Positions 24,523 to 37,424 of a stretch of DNA of 64,000 nt are shown here, in pieces. The notes under the pieces are model-generated. The model saw nothing but the letters and a program-made list of their open reading frames with translations. It did not search any database and was not told the origin of the DNA. Positions within the stretch are counted from its first letter, which is position 1; each line of letters begins with the position of its first letter. Both the position numbers and the translations under genes were made by a program. The DNA is from Desmodesmus armatus (taxonomy: Eukaryota > Chlorophyta > Chlorophyceae > Sphaeropleales > Scenedesmaceae), in NCBI GenBank assembly GCA_007449985.2, contig VIIQ02000026.1:310001-374000 (forward strand). The letters are read 5' to 3'.

Positions 24523-25659
24523 GCCACATCTTGTCCACATCCGTGAATGGGCTTCACAGCCACTGCTTTGAAGTTACAAGGGCCACTCAGGACTTATTCG
24601 GCACTGCCCAGCAGGCCTGCTGAGTGTCTGGATGCACTGAACGCACCTGGCAGTGGCCAAGCCTGCAGCTTATTGAATCCTAGACTGCAATGGCAACAAC
24701 AGCACCACATGCTGTGGCTAGCCTGCCATCCACCCTGGTGCTGAATTGACTTGCTCCTCTCTATCTTGGTTGAGAGCCGTGCACATGCAAATCAGTGTGC
24801 ACTCCCCACATGCCGCGTGCCACACGCCACACAAGTGCAACGGCCCCCCTGCTCAAGCCTTGAGCACAACACCTGCTGATGATGCCAGCACGATTGCCAC
24901 ACGTGTGCAGTGCACCCCTCTTCACAACAGTTGCACCACCCTTCATTGTGCGATCCCTGACAAGCACAACACACGTAACAGCAATCAAGCTGCAGCAACT
25001 GCAATGCCAATTCAACAACTCATCAAGACAACTAACCTGGTGGAGCACCCGTAGTAGTTGGAAATGGCACAATACATACTGATAATACAAACCTGCTGGC
25101 GTCAGCACTCAGCACAGCAGACACAACTCCACACATGACCTGCACATGCTGCAGACCCACACACTCGACATGCACACAAAACACTCTGCCATTGTTCAAC
25201 CCTTCATGTCTCCACACAAGATAGCCACCATCTGCCGACAAAGGGTAAGCAACTTCAGCAACCTAGTGCACACCATGCCATGTGCTGTTGGCACATCTGT
25301 TTAATTGTCCTGGATTGCTGGGCGGTTGCCCCCTTCAGCTGTCAACCTTCTGCCTCTTCCCGGCTGCACCACCCGATGCCTCAGCACCAGCCTGCGACAC
25401 CATGGCACAGCGCAGCACACGGCAAGCAGCAATGCAACATGTGAGTGCGTATAGTGTGATTGTGACATGTGAGTGTCCCAATGAGTGTGAGTGAATTCCC
25501 AACATGGACGGCGACAGAGCTTGAATGCCTTGCTGCATCCTCTTCAGCACGCCATAGCTAGGATCACAGTGTTACCAGTGTTTACCAGAGTCAGGCATAC
25601 TGCATACTGCACACTGCACACCGGCGCTGTTGCATGCAGCACTGGCCACTCACCAAAGC

Positions 25660-25664
25660 TTACA
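25660..25664 (-). terminator. Possible poly(A) signal TGTAA for the SPX gene
   Basis: TTACA on the plus strand reads TGTAA on the minus strand, 73 nt beyond the stop at 25737. Confidence 0.45.
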
Positions 25665-25736
25665 GGAAGAGCACAAGCTGATGTTGCACCATGCGAGCCG
25701 AGCCTGTTGCACGTACATGATAACTGAACCTGTGCC

Positions 25737-28700
25737 TTACTTCCGTTCAGACAGTGTGATTGGAACCCGCTGCTGGCTGTACCAAGGGTTCTGCAACCAA
25801 TGAGAGCTACCTAGGGCTTGGCCATGCTCCTGTATCCACCGTGCTCTCACCTCATGCTTCTGTCCTGCCAAGGGGCTCTGTCGGCCACCTGTGCACTCTA
25901 CCGTCTGCCCTTGCTGCTCTACAGGAGCTGCAATTGCGACTGCCGGCAGCAGCCCACGCCCCTCGTGCTCCGCCTCTGCAGCCACTTGCCCGCTTCCCTC
26001 CTGCTGCTGTGTCGCTGCTGCTGCTGGGTCCCCCGCAGCCATGCCGGCCTGCTGCATGATGGGTGCCATCCCCACGAGCTTCGCCCAGCGCTGCCGTACG
26101 TTGAGCGCACGCACCAGCGCTTGGCTGCTGTTGGGCGGCAGGACAGTGCTGGGTGTGCTGGCGTTGCTGCACAGCTGCTGCCACGTCTGCAGGGCCACAC
26201 GTGTGCGCGCACACACGGCAGTGCCCTCCAGCAGCTCCCCTGTGTCTGCACTGGACGCTGGGGACACGTAGGCGCCTGCCTCAGCACCTGATGCATCCCC
26301 GCCTGCTGCTGCAGGCTTGGACGAACCTCCGCAGCCGGCCGTGCCTGTTTCCCCTGCTGCTGCTGCTGCAGCAGCAGAAGATGGGCCTGGCCCGGGCTCA
26401 GATCCTTCTGTGGGTGCTGCTGGCTCTGATCCCGCCTGCTGGCTGCTGCCTGCTGCATGCATACCGGTTGCTGCCGCCGCCGCCGCTGCCGCTGCTGCCG
26501 CTCCATCCTTTGCCTCCTGCGCAACGAGTGACTCGATGTGCCCCTCAGCCATCTTCACCAGCCTGCTCATGATGCTTGTGGAGTAAAACGGCTGCAGCAG
26601 GGGAGAGGGGGGGGGGGTAGGTGAGGCAACACATGGTACAGCACACGATGTGACAGAGCGCACCATACACGCAAGATGCCAGCAGCCATGCCTATTGAGG
26701 GCATCAGGTAATCTTGCAATCAAAGTTGAGAGTGCTCGTGCGGGCATGGGCACATCACATCGTCACACTGCTGCCCTTCTGGCCTGCCAGCTGCCTCACA
26801 AAGTACGGCCTAGCACAGCACAGCAGCCGCAGTGACCGGGTGGGCTGCCGCAGCAGCTACACCCCAACCAAGGGAGCCAAGTAGCGTTGACAGCTGAGTG
26901 ATGTGGCACTACACGTGCTATGCGCTGACGGCTGCCCTGCTGCGGACACCTGTGCTGCCTGTCACAGTGACATGGACAGAAGAATATCACAGGGTTTAAA
27001 TGGTGGCTAAACATCGTGCTGGGAGCCGACGAGGCTGATTACCTGCTGCAGTACATTGGCCAGGTAGGGTGCCCTCAGCAACAGGCCTGACTGCTTGTCT
27101 GCAGAGGCACAGACAGCAGCAGGAGGGGGGCAGCACAGCTCAGGAAATGACCGGCAGGAGCGCACGCTGCTGGTCTGACGGCACCCGAAAAGTGCTGGAT
27201 GTGTGAAAAGGACCAATTCTGTTGCGGTGTACGCAGTTGTAAGCGCCACCACCTAGTGGAACACGCAGCCAGGTGCCAACTCACCATGCTTTTTCAGGAT
27301 CTTGACAACAGCTGCATAGTTCAGCAGGGACCAGTGCAGCAGCAGCACCATTTCACCTGCGGCAAACACACAAGATTGACAGCTGAAGTTCGCGCAACAG
27401 CAGCTGTGGCGCACCGGCAACTGCCAGGGTTCCTTCTGCAATGCACCCTTCCCACTGGGGCTTCCACCGACTGCAGCTTGAGAGAGTCCCTTCTGCAGCC
27501 AGCGCACCCCAACTGCTTGCAGCAAGAGCAGCCTGCTCACAGCGCAACCCATGCACGGGGCCCCTCAGCCCTATAACTCTGCACAGGCTGCCTCTTATGC
27601 AGCTGCTGCCAACACCTGCTGCCGCCAAGTGCAAGCCACCCGATCCAGCCTCCCTACAGCCGCACTTCTCAGCCAGCTGCCTCACCATGGAAGTCCACCA
27701 GTGCTGCCTTGAGCTCCTGCATCTCCTCGCTGCTGCTGTCTCCCTGTGCCGCCTGAATCCTGTCCGCCAGGGCCTGCAGCTTTATGACTGCATCCTCCTC
27801 CTTGTCCATGAAGAAGCGGTTGAAGCCACACAGGTCCTGCAGCAAGCAACACAAACACCTTGCCTTGGCCACTGCTGCACTAGCTGTGCATGTGCTGCTG
27901 ATGATATGATCTGAAAACCAAAATCTGTGCTGCCATGCTGCTTGTGGTGCATAGGGATGATGGAGGGCTTGCCTGGCAAAGTCCTGCATCGTTGCTGCCA
28001 GGTTGTGTCATGAGGAACACCACCATCAGCGTGCAGCGTCAAAGACAACAACGCAGGCACAAGGACTGAAACTGCACAACTGTGGGGCACGGCAGGCACT
28101 GAGAGCAGGCCTGAGCTCACCTCGTTGAGCATGTTGATGAAGGCATGCTCCTCAGCTGACAGGTCAGCAGGCAGCTCCTGCAGTGGGGCAAGGCAGACAC
28201 AGGGAGGGTGCACTCAGCAACATGGGGCAATGCCTCAGCCGCAAAGAGGGCAAACCAGACACTGCAGTGCAGCATGTGTGGGCAGACCATTATATGCATG
28301 GAATCTAGCTGCCACGATGCTTACTCCCCTCTCATAGGCAGGAGCAGGCTGGGAAGTGATGTCAGACAGATGCTTGCTGCCCCTGAGGGGGGTATGTGCC
28401 GCTGCTGGTAGTGTGGCACAACCGGCTGCACATGTTGTGTTTCGGCTGACTCACGGCTGCTACCACTGAGTGCAGCACAGATTGGCACGATTCTCGCTCA
28501 TAAGGACCCTGGAGCGACCCCTGCTGTCTTTCAGCAGGCCCTCCCTGCTCACCTGCGTCTGGCCATCCTCTCCCTCCGACTGCAATTGATGCTGGGCTGC
28601 TTCAGCTACGGCAGCTGCTGCTGCAATTGATGCTTTGTGCTGCGCGTCTGTGTCGGCATCTTGCTGCACCTCTTGCTGCTTCTTGATGCTCTTCAAGTGC

Positions 28701-28924
28701 TTCTTGAGCTCCTTGTACCTGCACAAGTGCGAAGGCACTGATGGCAAACCATCTGATAGCACACTCACGCTGTAGCACTGCCACAGACCACAACACAGCC
28801 GCTGCCAGTCTGCCAGCACCACCCTGTACACCAACCACTCCGCTGTAACCCACCTTATCAGAGGCTGCTCGCTCATCTGAGGATTTCCATCGATCAACTC
28901 CTGGAGTAGCTTCCCAAACTTCAT
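25737..28924 (-). CDS. SPX-domain protein, phosphate/inositol-polyphosphate sensor
   Basis: CDS complement(25737..26591, 27043..27098, 27285..27356, 27686..27836, 28121..28177, 28553..28718, 28854..28924), 475 residues, phases consistent. The start MKFGKLLQELID and then YKELKKHLKSIKK are classic SPX helix 1-2 sequences. LSAEEHAFINMLNEDLCGFNRFF and YAAVVKILKKHDK follow, the last holding the Lys cluster that binds inositol pyrophosphates. PFYSTSIMSRL closes the domain near residue 200. The remaining ~275 residues are rich in Ala, Gly and Gln, with one more ordered patch (VALQTWQQLCSNASTPSTVLPP). No EXS, MFS, VTC or RING domain is visible, so it resembles stand-alone plant SPX proteins that regulate phosphate-starvation transcription factors. 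That role is inferred from the family. Much of the last exon is low-complexity. Confidence 0.9.
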
Positions 28925-29766
28925 TTCGAAGTAAATTACGTCTGCTGCCCACTCACAACGGTGTTTCGGTCTGTGCTGTACCTGGTGTTGGGCTAGTGCC
29001 CCACCGGGGCCGTGTAATCTCAGGACAAACTTTGAACTGTGGAGAGACGTGCGTACAGGAAGGGTTAGGGGAAAGGGTTTCCAAGGATGAAAAGAATATA
29101 CTACCCGGTCAACGGGGGGACCGCTGACAGAATATAACCCACACCATCATAACGTAGGATCGTGCGTTGTGGAAGAGCTGCTTGGTATGGAAGCATCGTC
29201 CAGCAATGCCGCCACTAGCATTGCCTCGATGAGCATGGCAGGTTGACCAGATCACCAGGCTGTGTGTGATAGTATCAGTGACTGTATCCTCACTGCTGGC
29301 CAGATCTACAGAGGTACACAAATAAAACATTTTGAGCTGTCCAGCTATCGCAGTGCTTCTCGGTGGATGGGCCATCTTGCAACCTCTCGTGTGAGGCCAG
29401 CCTGGCCCACAACAGGCATGGGTACCCCAGCTGGTGGCCCGCTGGGTTTGAAAACACATTCTCTCTGCACAGCCTCGGCAGCCCGGCTTGGAAAGCCTCA
29501 AAACTGATCCTGGTGAATGTCTCCACTTGGGGGTGGAGGGGGGGGCTGGTTTGCTGAAACAGCCACAGCATGCAGCCTGAGCACCAAAGCCATCAGTGCA
29601 AGTTCTGCTTTTGACGAAGGGAGCAACACCTCCCGTTCCCCAGCAGCTGAAAAGGTGCCATGAAATTGGCACACACGATGTTGACAGCGGCTTGGCTGTT
29701 CATTGTCAGACGATGAGAGTAGTGCCGAGATTCCTTCTGTACCAACAATTACAACTGCAGTCTTGA
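28925..29766. other. Intergenic, SPX promoter and SFI1-like 3' region
   Basis: This is upstream of the SPX ATG and downstream of the SFI1-like stop. A 187-codon minus-strand frame at 29109-29672 is Cys-rich and matches nothing I recognise; I treat it as chance. No clear regulatory element was identified. Confidence 0.45.
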
Positions 29767-32700
29767 TCAGCTACGTGAACCAGCACGCTTTGCTGCCGGC
29801 GCCGGTGATCCATAGCTGCTACTGCTGCCACCACGACTGCTGGCAGGTGCTGTGCTCAGCAGCCGCAGCTCGCCCATGCTGTGCTGCTGCTGCTGGTGTC
29901 CCGCTGCTGCCAGCCGCTGCACTTGAGCTGGTGTAAGGTTGGACAGTGCCTGCAGCATGCTGTCGGTTGGGACAAAGGCTTGACAGGGTGCATGACCTGC
30001 AGATGCAAGCAGCCAGTCAAGAAGCAGGGATGCTGTTGGGGGATGTTGCGGTGGTGGGTGTACAACCCACTCTTTCACAGCCGAGCCTGCAGCAACAACT
30101 TGGTCGTGCAGTAGCAACCAAACCGGCCGATGCCATCATCAACCTCGAAAGTTCATGGCGCCACAGTTGCATCGGCTTCGTGGTACGTGCAGGCTTGCAC
30201 AAACCCATCGCGTGCCTTCTGCTGCACCACCGAGTGTGTCAGCTATGCAGACCAAGCCAGTGCGGAGCTATGCAAGGAAACACACCTGTGCTGGGGCTGC
30301 CGGCTGCTGCCTGTAATGCTTGCCTACTGCCCATGCCTGCACCCGATCGGCCGCTGACCACTGCCGCAGCTCCCGCTGCAGCCGCTGCAGCCGCCGCCGC
30401 TGACACGGCCCTCTGCCCAGGCTGCCGCAGTGGCGAGCCGCTGAGAGACTCAGCCTTGGGACTGTAGAATGCGCCACTGGCTGCTCCCATGCGAGTTGGG
30501 CTGCCCTGCAGGCCACTCACGTTGCCAGCGGTGCTGCTGGGGCTGCTGCTGCCGTAGGCTCCCACTGCCACACGCAGACGCGGGTTCACAGCATGTCCTG
30601 GGCTGCCCAGGGTGGGCTGCCGCTGCGGCGATGGCTGTGACGCCCGCAGGTGGGCGGGGCTGCCAGGCTGGCTGTGCTGCTGTGTATTGACCTTGCTGGG
30701 CCCCTGTGGCCCGGACGTCACTGCCTGTATGTTGAGCTCGCCATCAGGGTACACTTGCACACGGTCCAGCGATAGCTGCAGGAAGCAACACACTCGCTCA
30801 TTGTTGGTTTGTCCTTCTTGGGGATCTGGTGGACAAGGGTTTTCCACAGCTCCTTCCTAAATGAGGCCACGGCTGGTGGAACAGCTGACAGCGTTTCGTG
30901 TCATATGCCGGCATGGGCATAGAAGGCGCCATGCTTTCATTGATCGACACTGCCCACTCACCTTGTCTATCTGGTACAGCAGTGCCGGGTCTTTGGCTGC
31001 TGTGCCGCTGTCTATCAGGTCCTGCTTGAGAGCACACACGAGGGCGTTGAAGCTGCTGCCACCCTTGACCAGCAGGCAATTCCGCGCAGCACCCTACAGC
31101 ACCATGCACATGGACAACCCCATTTATCATTCAGCTGGTTGCTATGTGATGTAATTGGTGATGTTGACATAGGAGGCTTGGCGTCACTGCATGTGGCTGA
31201 CCCAACAGCACTAGCATGCATCCCTCAGGCTCAGGAGGACAAGCAGTTAGCAAGCACTGTCCCCACTGGGCTGGAAGTCCCCTAGCCACAAATTTTGGCC
31301 TTTGTAGACCCAAAAGTAATCACCATTACCTTGACGGTCATCTTGTCTTTTAGGGTGCGTAGCTCGTCATGCTGCGCTTCCTTGGCCAACTGCACAGCCT
31401 CGTACTCACGCCGCAGGGCCTGGACCAGCTGCAGCAGTGCATCGCGCTCAGCACGCATCAGCTCGCCAGCTGATGTGAGCTCCGCGACACGGCCACGGCC
31501 CCATTCGCCGCTGTCAACCTGCCGGGAAAAGTGAGAAAACAGTTGTCAACACCCAAGCCATCCACAGCTTGCACCCTGCTTACAATGTACTGTGCATGGA
31601 ATGCCAAGCAGTGGTGAGTAGGCAGCACCCAGACCACCCCCATGCCAGCAATCACTGGACCGATATCCACCCCTGGTCAACCTTGATGGCCCTGCTGACC
31701 ACCAAAAAGCAGCGCTGCAGGGTGCAGGCCCTGGCTGGGGCACCACGGCAGCAGCTGCGCTCACCAGTCGCACGAAGCGCTCATTGTCTCTTTGCAGGCG
31801 CGCGTTTTCTGCCTTGAGCCGCTCAAGCTCGTCCTGCAGGCAGCAACAGCAGCCAAGGCTGAGCGACATATGCTCAAGGGCTGTTGAGGGTGCACTTAGA
31901 GTACGCCCCTGCAGTTGTGGTGGCATGCATGAACGAGGTAGCAAGCCGGCTTGCTACCTCGTACGTCATGCAGTATTGCGGCTGCAGCTGGTTATGTCCC
32001 TACCAGTGCTACAGGCCTACATGCCTAAGCAACAGCACCATGTCCCTTCAAATGGCTGCCTGTGGCGACATCATACCCCTCTCCTTCTACAAATGCCTTG
32101 CATCCAAGCATTCCTGCTGCAGCGGTCTGCTACCAGCACAGTAGTGCTGACTCTGTCTCACCTGCAGACCCTGCTTCTCACCCAGCTGCACTTTCAGATG
32201 TCTGTGCTGCACATACTCTTGCCAGCAGGAGAAGGCAGTGACAGTCAGCTGGTTCTGCCGCTTTGCCTGGGTGCGTGCCAGCACCAGCCGCTGCCGCTTC
32301 TGCTTGCCAGCATACCACAGCCAGAACTTGAATGCCCTTGCCTGTGACAGGGCCAAAACAAAGCATGCACAAAGGGTTATGACGGGCAGCAGCAACAAAA
32401 CGACAAGACCTATCCGTCAGCGTGGAGATACACAGACCCGTCCAAGTGTTGCTGCAGGTGTGCGCAAGCTGGACTGCAGGGGCTGCTCAGCAAAGGTTTC
32501 CTGGAGGGTGGCCAAGCAAACCGAAACAGCTGTCACGTGCACCCTCACCATGCAGGGGCGCTTCCAGCGGCTTGCTGCAGCGCGGCTCCTCCTGTGCTGC
32601 TTGGCCCTGACATGCCATGCCCGCCACACCTTCACACAGGTGGCACGGGTGTGATGCTGGGCTGCAAGCTGCAGCTGCTGCTGGTGAATATGTTTGAGCT

Positions 32701-35700
32701 CTGTTAGCCAGAAGAGGGCGCACCGTGCGGTGGGGTTACACAGCAGAAAGGTGTCTCAGGCACCCATGCAAGAAGGTCGGACAGTGCAGCGTCTCTAACA
32801 TGCCGCAGCATTCACACTACACGGTATTCGAAACAGCACCATTCCCTGGCCGGCATGTATACTAGGCTTTACTTTTCAGGCGGCAACATGAATTGATACA
32901 TTCGAAGTTGTGTCAGCATGCCAAGCCCTGTGTCTGCTGCACACGAGCTGCTCACCAACTGCCTGCACCCAGGCGTCCCATGCGGCCTGCTGCCTGATGG
33001 CCTGGCAACCCTTTGCCACGCGGTGGGCCAGCCTGTGCTGCCGCGCCTTGACAGCCACATAGTCACCCCTGCACAGCAGTCATGCCATGACACGGTGAGC
33101 CATTGAGATGAGAGGGTTCAGCAGCACGTGTCACTGCCCAGTACTGCAGATGCAGGCTATGACCTTGTTGGAGGAACTCTCGCTCTCGCTGCGCTGCCAC
33201 ATCCTGGAACCAACAAAAGAGTTCTGGCTGCCTGTGCATACCCACAGCAGCTGTTCCTGTCAAGCATGACTGCACTTTGATCTGCTGGTGGGCCCCAGTG
33301 CTGGAGTTTTCACTGCTGTAGGGGCTGGAAAGGGGCACGACTGTCATCTGTACTATCAGCCCTGAACATCAAGAACCTGCAACCCACTGCATATCATGCT
33401 GGAAGCTCACCAGGCTGTCCAGGCCCGCTGCTGCTGGTTATGCCTGCAGAGGCGCTGCGCCTTGGCCACTCGCTCACGCTTGTAGCGTGACCACACAGCC
33501 TCCACCAGCCAGGCAGACAGCAGGTGACTCAGCCGCCGCTTGCGCAGGACCTGCATGGCGCACAGGTGTCACACACCATGCGCCAACACACCAGCGTGAG
33601 CGCAGGCAACCCTGGGGTCAGTGCTGAGTGGCACGTCAGTGTTCGGCTGAACTAAGCTCATTGAGAGCACACGTGTATGCGCCGCGGATTTGCTTGACAG
33701 TACCTGAGGAAGCACTGCTGACAGCATGTGCATGTGCGCTACTGCTGAGCACTCGGCATCCACCTTGGGACAGGATCTGCAGCTGAGGGTTTATAAAGCA
33801 CAGCCCTAGGTCTAGCACATCGTCAATGGCACCACCTTGGAACACCCCCACACCTGTATGGGTCGCTTCTCATAGCCCCGCAGCTTCGCCTCCATCAGCC
33901 CCACCTGCGCGCACACACAACACACCATGAAACAGTCTGTGCGTGTGCCATGCCCATGTGATATTAGGCCAGTGCACCACACCGATCGTCATCAAGCTCA
34001 GTATCTTACACCCTGCGTCACCAACCAAGCAGCACGCCAAAGCCATCCACACATCAACAACACCACATCATACGTCTGCCAGGCAGCTCAGCCCAAGCAG
34101 TTGTGCTGTCTTGTACAGCACATTAGCCGCTGCTTCTGCTGCATCATTTCTACTCCTGCTCCACAGACTCAGGATTAAGCAAGCACCCCCCCCCCCCGCC
34201 CTGGGCACCCCAGCAACGTCAATGTGAGGGAGTCCTGCACAGTTTCATAGCCCATGCCCCCAGCATCCCGTCAGCACCTGGCTCTCCATGCTGGACATCT
34301 GGCTCTTGTACCAGCGCTCACGAGCGAGGAACAGCCAGACCATGAAGCAGCGCCGCACACAGCCCCTGGCAGTGACAGCAGCAACCTGCACAGCCATCAC
34401 AAGCCTTCGTGAGACAAGCAGGGTCGCACAGTGCATTGTGAAAATCACTGCATTGCTTCAAAACAGGGTGCGCTCCGTGCTGCAAGTCTGGCGAAGCCCC
34501 AATGCTGGCAGCCTGATGCAGCATTCAACTTCTTGACTCCTGTTTCCAACCGAAAGGCGCACCAGGAGCTGACCATGGGCTGCCGTGCTTGCCACGCTGC
34601 TGCTGCTTGCACCATGCTGTGCTCAGCTGTTGGACACCGCACAGCTGTACTCCCTTGAAGTTAAGCACACTAACCTTGCGCTTCATCACCAGGGTTTCGT
34701 CCACGTGGTGCAGCTCGTCCTTCCAGGAGTAGAACACCCGCAGCAGCAGGCCATGCTGGAGCCGCCCTGCTGCTCGCGCCAGCCTGGCACGCTTTGCCGC
34801 CTTGTGCTGCATCAGCACAAGCCAGCCATGAAGGACCCGCCGCTGCAGCGCCCTGCCGTCAGCCATCATGCGCTGCTCAAAGATGCGCTTGTTGTGCAGG
34901 ATGGCGTCCTGGACCTGCGGCGTCAAGGAAACACATCACATGGGTACATGGTTGCACAGAATTATTCTGTTGCCGGTGTCAGAGACATGCAGGAAGTGCT
35001 GCATGCAGGCATGCACCAGCATGGGTGCTCAGCCGCCCAAGGCATGGGAAGGGGCTGGGAATGAGCAGCGTCACCCATCTGCTGTTTGCGGCTTACATGC
35101 AGTGGGTTGTGCAAATGTGGCACTCTGTCAGCACCAACGCGCAGCCCTGTACCCTTGTGCCCTGTACCCTGTCTTGTGGTTCTCACCTTTCCAGCCATGC
35201 CAGCCAGTACATGCAGCTGCTGGTACGCCATGCGAGTGGGCAAGTCATCCGGCACGCCCATTGCTGCTGGGGCGCAGCCGTCCCGCCTCAGCGCTTGCGC
35301 CTTGCTGAACATGCCCGACTGATACGCCAGCGTCTGTAACATGTTGGGCACCCAGACACAGCAGGCAGCATGGCATGCATGCTATCAGGCACAACAAACG
35401 TCATGAGGTGGGTCTATGCGCAGGAGGGGTGTGCAAGGAGGGGGGCTACCGTAGGCTGCATTGTGCAGGCTGCATTGTGTCTGAGAGCACACAGTTGTGA
35501 GTCTTCATATGCTGTGCTGTCAGCACAGCCAGCATGGTGCTGCCTGCCTGCCTGCCTGCCGGCATTGCTGGCCTACCACACCTGGGTTGCCTCCTCCATA
35601 TTGAATGAGCGCAGGCGGGGCCGGCTGTCGCGCGGGCTGATGGCGCTGCTGAGGTCGCTGGGCTCTGCCTCAACATCTGACTCATCATAGAAGCCGTCAA

Positions 35701-35938
35701 GCTGTGTCTTGCCCCATTCAGACACGTCACCCTCAAACGGCACAGCATGACGCCTCTTGGGTGCTGCCGCTGGCGCTGCAGCAGCTGCTGGTGGTGCTGG
35801 TGGTGGTGCTCCTGCTGCAAAGTTAGGCTGTTTGGGCCCCGGCACCTGCATGCCCTGTTGCTGCCGAGCTGGCACCTCCTTGCTCAACCACCAGTCCCAG
35901 ACCTTGTCAGCTGTTACGTCCACCAGTATTGCTGACAA
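29767..35938 (-). CDS. SFI1-like protein: Trp-centred centrin-binding-type repeats plus coiled coil
   Basis: CDS complement(29767..29996, 30286..30775, 30962..31093, 31330..31518, 31765..31833, 32162..32341, 32549..32661, 32956..33068, 33411..33550, 33854..33904, 34278..34385, 34675..34914, 35187..35333, 35582..35938), 852 residues, all phases consistent. Residues ~170-510 hold about nine Trp repeats with basic flanks: RVLHGWLVLM, RVFYSWKDEL, RCFMVWLFLARERW, HLLSAWLVEAVW, RAWTAWGDYV, AAWDAWVQAV, KVWRAWHVRAKQHR, AFKFWLWYAGKQKR and TAFSCWQEYV. Such repeats in Sfi1 form a long helix that binds centrin at spindle poles and basal bodies. A coiled coil follows (ELERLKAENARLQRDNERF; ERDALLQLVQALRREYEAVQ), then a Ser/Pro/Gln-rich tail. 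The N-terminal ~120 residues are acidic/Pro-Ala-rich and unrecognised. The centrosomal or basal-body role is inferred from the repeats alone. Confidence 0.8.
31933..31962. repeat. 30-bp perfect palindrome in an SFI1-like intron
   Basis: The stretch equals its own reverse complement over 30 bp, centred on AGCCGGCT, with arms ACGAGGTAGCA and TGCTACCTCGT. It lies in the intron between 31833 and 32162, and could form a cruciform in DNA or a tight hairpin in RNA. Confidence 0.9.
34186..34197. repeat. Poly-C tract of 12 in an SFI1-like intron
   Basis: Twelve consecutive C on the plus strand, inside the intron between 33904 and 34278. Confidence 0.85.
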
Positions 35939-37424
35939 GGTGATGCTGTTGGTGCTGTTTTAGCAGAGCTTTGGTGCTGCTCTATCCATCAGCTGTACCA
36001 GGGTGCCCAGGTGTACAGTCCTGCACAGATACAGTACGGAGTGGCGGGCGCTGCTGCTGACAGCCAAATGGCAGCCCAGAGGCAACGAGGTTGATGATGT
36101 ATGACGTATGCAACAGATACATTCCTATCAACCATGCTCTGCACTGACCTGTGCCGCAAAGGCCACCGTTCAGAGAGTGGCTGGCACACCAGTGATGTGT
36201 CAGTGCAGTTGCTGCTGTTCCACCTTGGTTCTGGTTCCGTCAAGAGCCCCAGCAGGTACAGATAGGCATAGGCTGGCGTCAAGGGAGTGATTGACGTTGC
36301 ATTTGATTATTATGTCGAATTGCATGCCGTGCATAAGTTGTACTGTATGGTCCTGCTGCCTTCGTTTTGACTGCGTGGTTTGTGGTCAAAGGTGATAATC
36401 ATAGTGGGAGTTGATTAAATTGACTAGTAGTTTCACGTCAAAACACAGCTCTCACCTCCTTGAGCGTAGACCCTGAAACTGAGCCTTGATCTCACCACAC
36501 TTCCAGCACTGGCAGTGCTTTGTAATAAGATCGCAGAGGCTGACGCTGCCGTGTCTGTCAACGAAAAGAAGTAGTAAGTGATGCATATGCAGGTGCAGCT
36601 GAAGCTAGACGAGCTTCGGGGCCCCCCAAACCCTTGGCAGTGCTGCAGTGCTGAGCAGTTCCCCATCGTGGAGCAAGAAGAACGTCGTTGTATGCGGTGC
36701 TGTCCATGCCCTGGTACCGGTTGTCACATCACTTTGGGCCTCAGAGCATTTGTGACCAACAGGGTGTCACTCTCAAGTATTCTTCTGAAGGTGGACACGG
36801 TGGATTGGTGCTGCACAAAGACACTTGGATACCGTCACATATGTGATGTGATGACTACACAAGTCATTGCACATGGGCTGATGGTCGTACCATGTTACAG
36901 ACAGACAAGCACAACTGAGCAGTTTTCAGCTCATCAGGCGCACGAGCAGGCGCACGAGCACAACACTCGTGTCAAGCACGTCCATATGCATTCTATCACA
37001 CGCTAACAGAGAACATACCGAGCTGGCACCACGGCAAGTGATTACACAGCCGGCACAGCAAAGTCCGGGAAAGGGTGGTCCAAAGCATCACAAAAGGGGT
37101 CGGAAGGTGACCATCAAGCCAGAGGCTGGCACATGTACACCCGCGGGCGCCGGCGCCACGGTACAAAAGAAACGCCCTGGCAGTCATGTAGCACCACAGA
37201 GCTGTCAGCCAGGCAGGGTGCATAAGCCCGCTCGCCTGGGCACAGTGCTGCATATATGGTAAAACAGGGCAGCCATCCAGCCTGGTGCCAATCCTACGGC
37301 TGACACCAACACAGCGCCAGCTGCTGCCGCAAAGTTGGTTGCATGAGAATGGACAGCAAGTGACAAACAGCAGTCAAAACACCACGACAAGCCACACAGG
37401 CTCATACCCTTCATTACAGCTGAC
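35939..37424. other. Intergenic region, no gene recognised
   Basis: This spans from the SFI1-like start to the hnRNP stop and should carry the SFI1-like promoter and the hnRNP 3' UTR. A short plus-strand open stretch ends ADAAVSVNEKK with a stop near 36575, and a basic ~97-codon frame lies at 36969-37262. Neither forms a convincing gene. A TGTAA on the minus strand at 37414-37418 is too close to the hnRNP stop to be a confident signal. Confidence 0.4.

Larger units (their letters stand above)
23772..25736. other. Convergent 3' region between FMO and the SPX gene
   Basis: About 2 kb between two convergent stop codons. It should contain both 3' UTRs. No frame here matches a family or forms consistent exons. 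Confidence 0.5.

Noticed and set aside
29109..29672. 187-codon minus-strand frame
   Set aside because: No domain, Cys-rich composition typical of non-coding GC-rich sequence, and it sits in the SPX/SFI1-like intergenic gap.
33161..33215. Possible extra exon of the SFI1-like gene
   Set aside because: It could be entered in phase but cannot be left in phase with the next exon. Direct joining of 33411 to 33068 keeps phase and rebuilds a Trp repeat.
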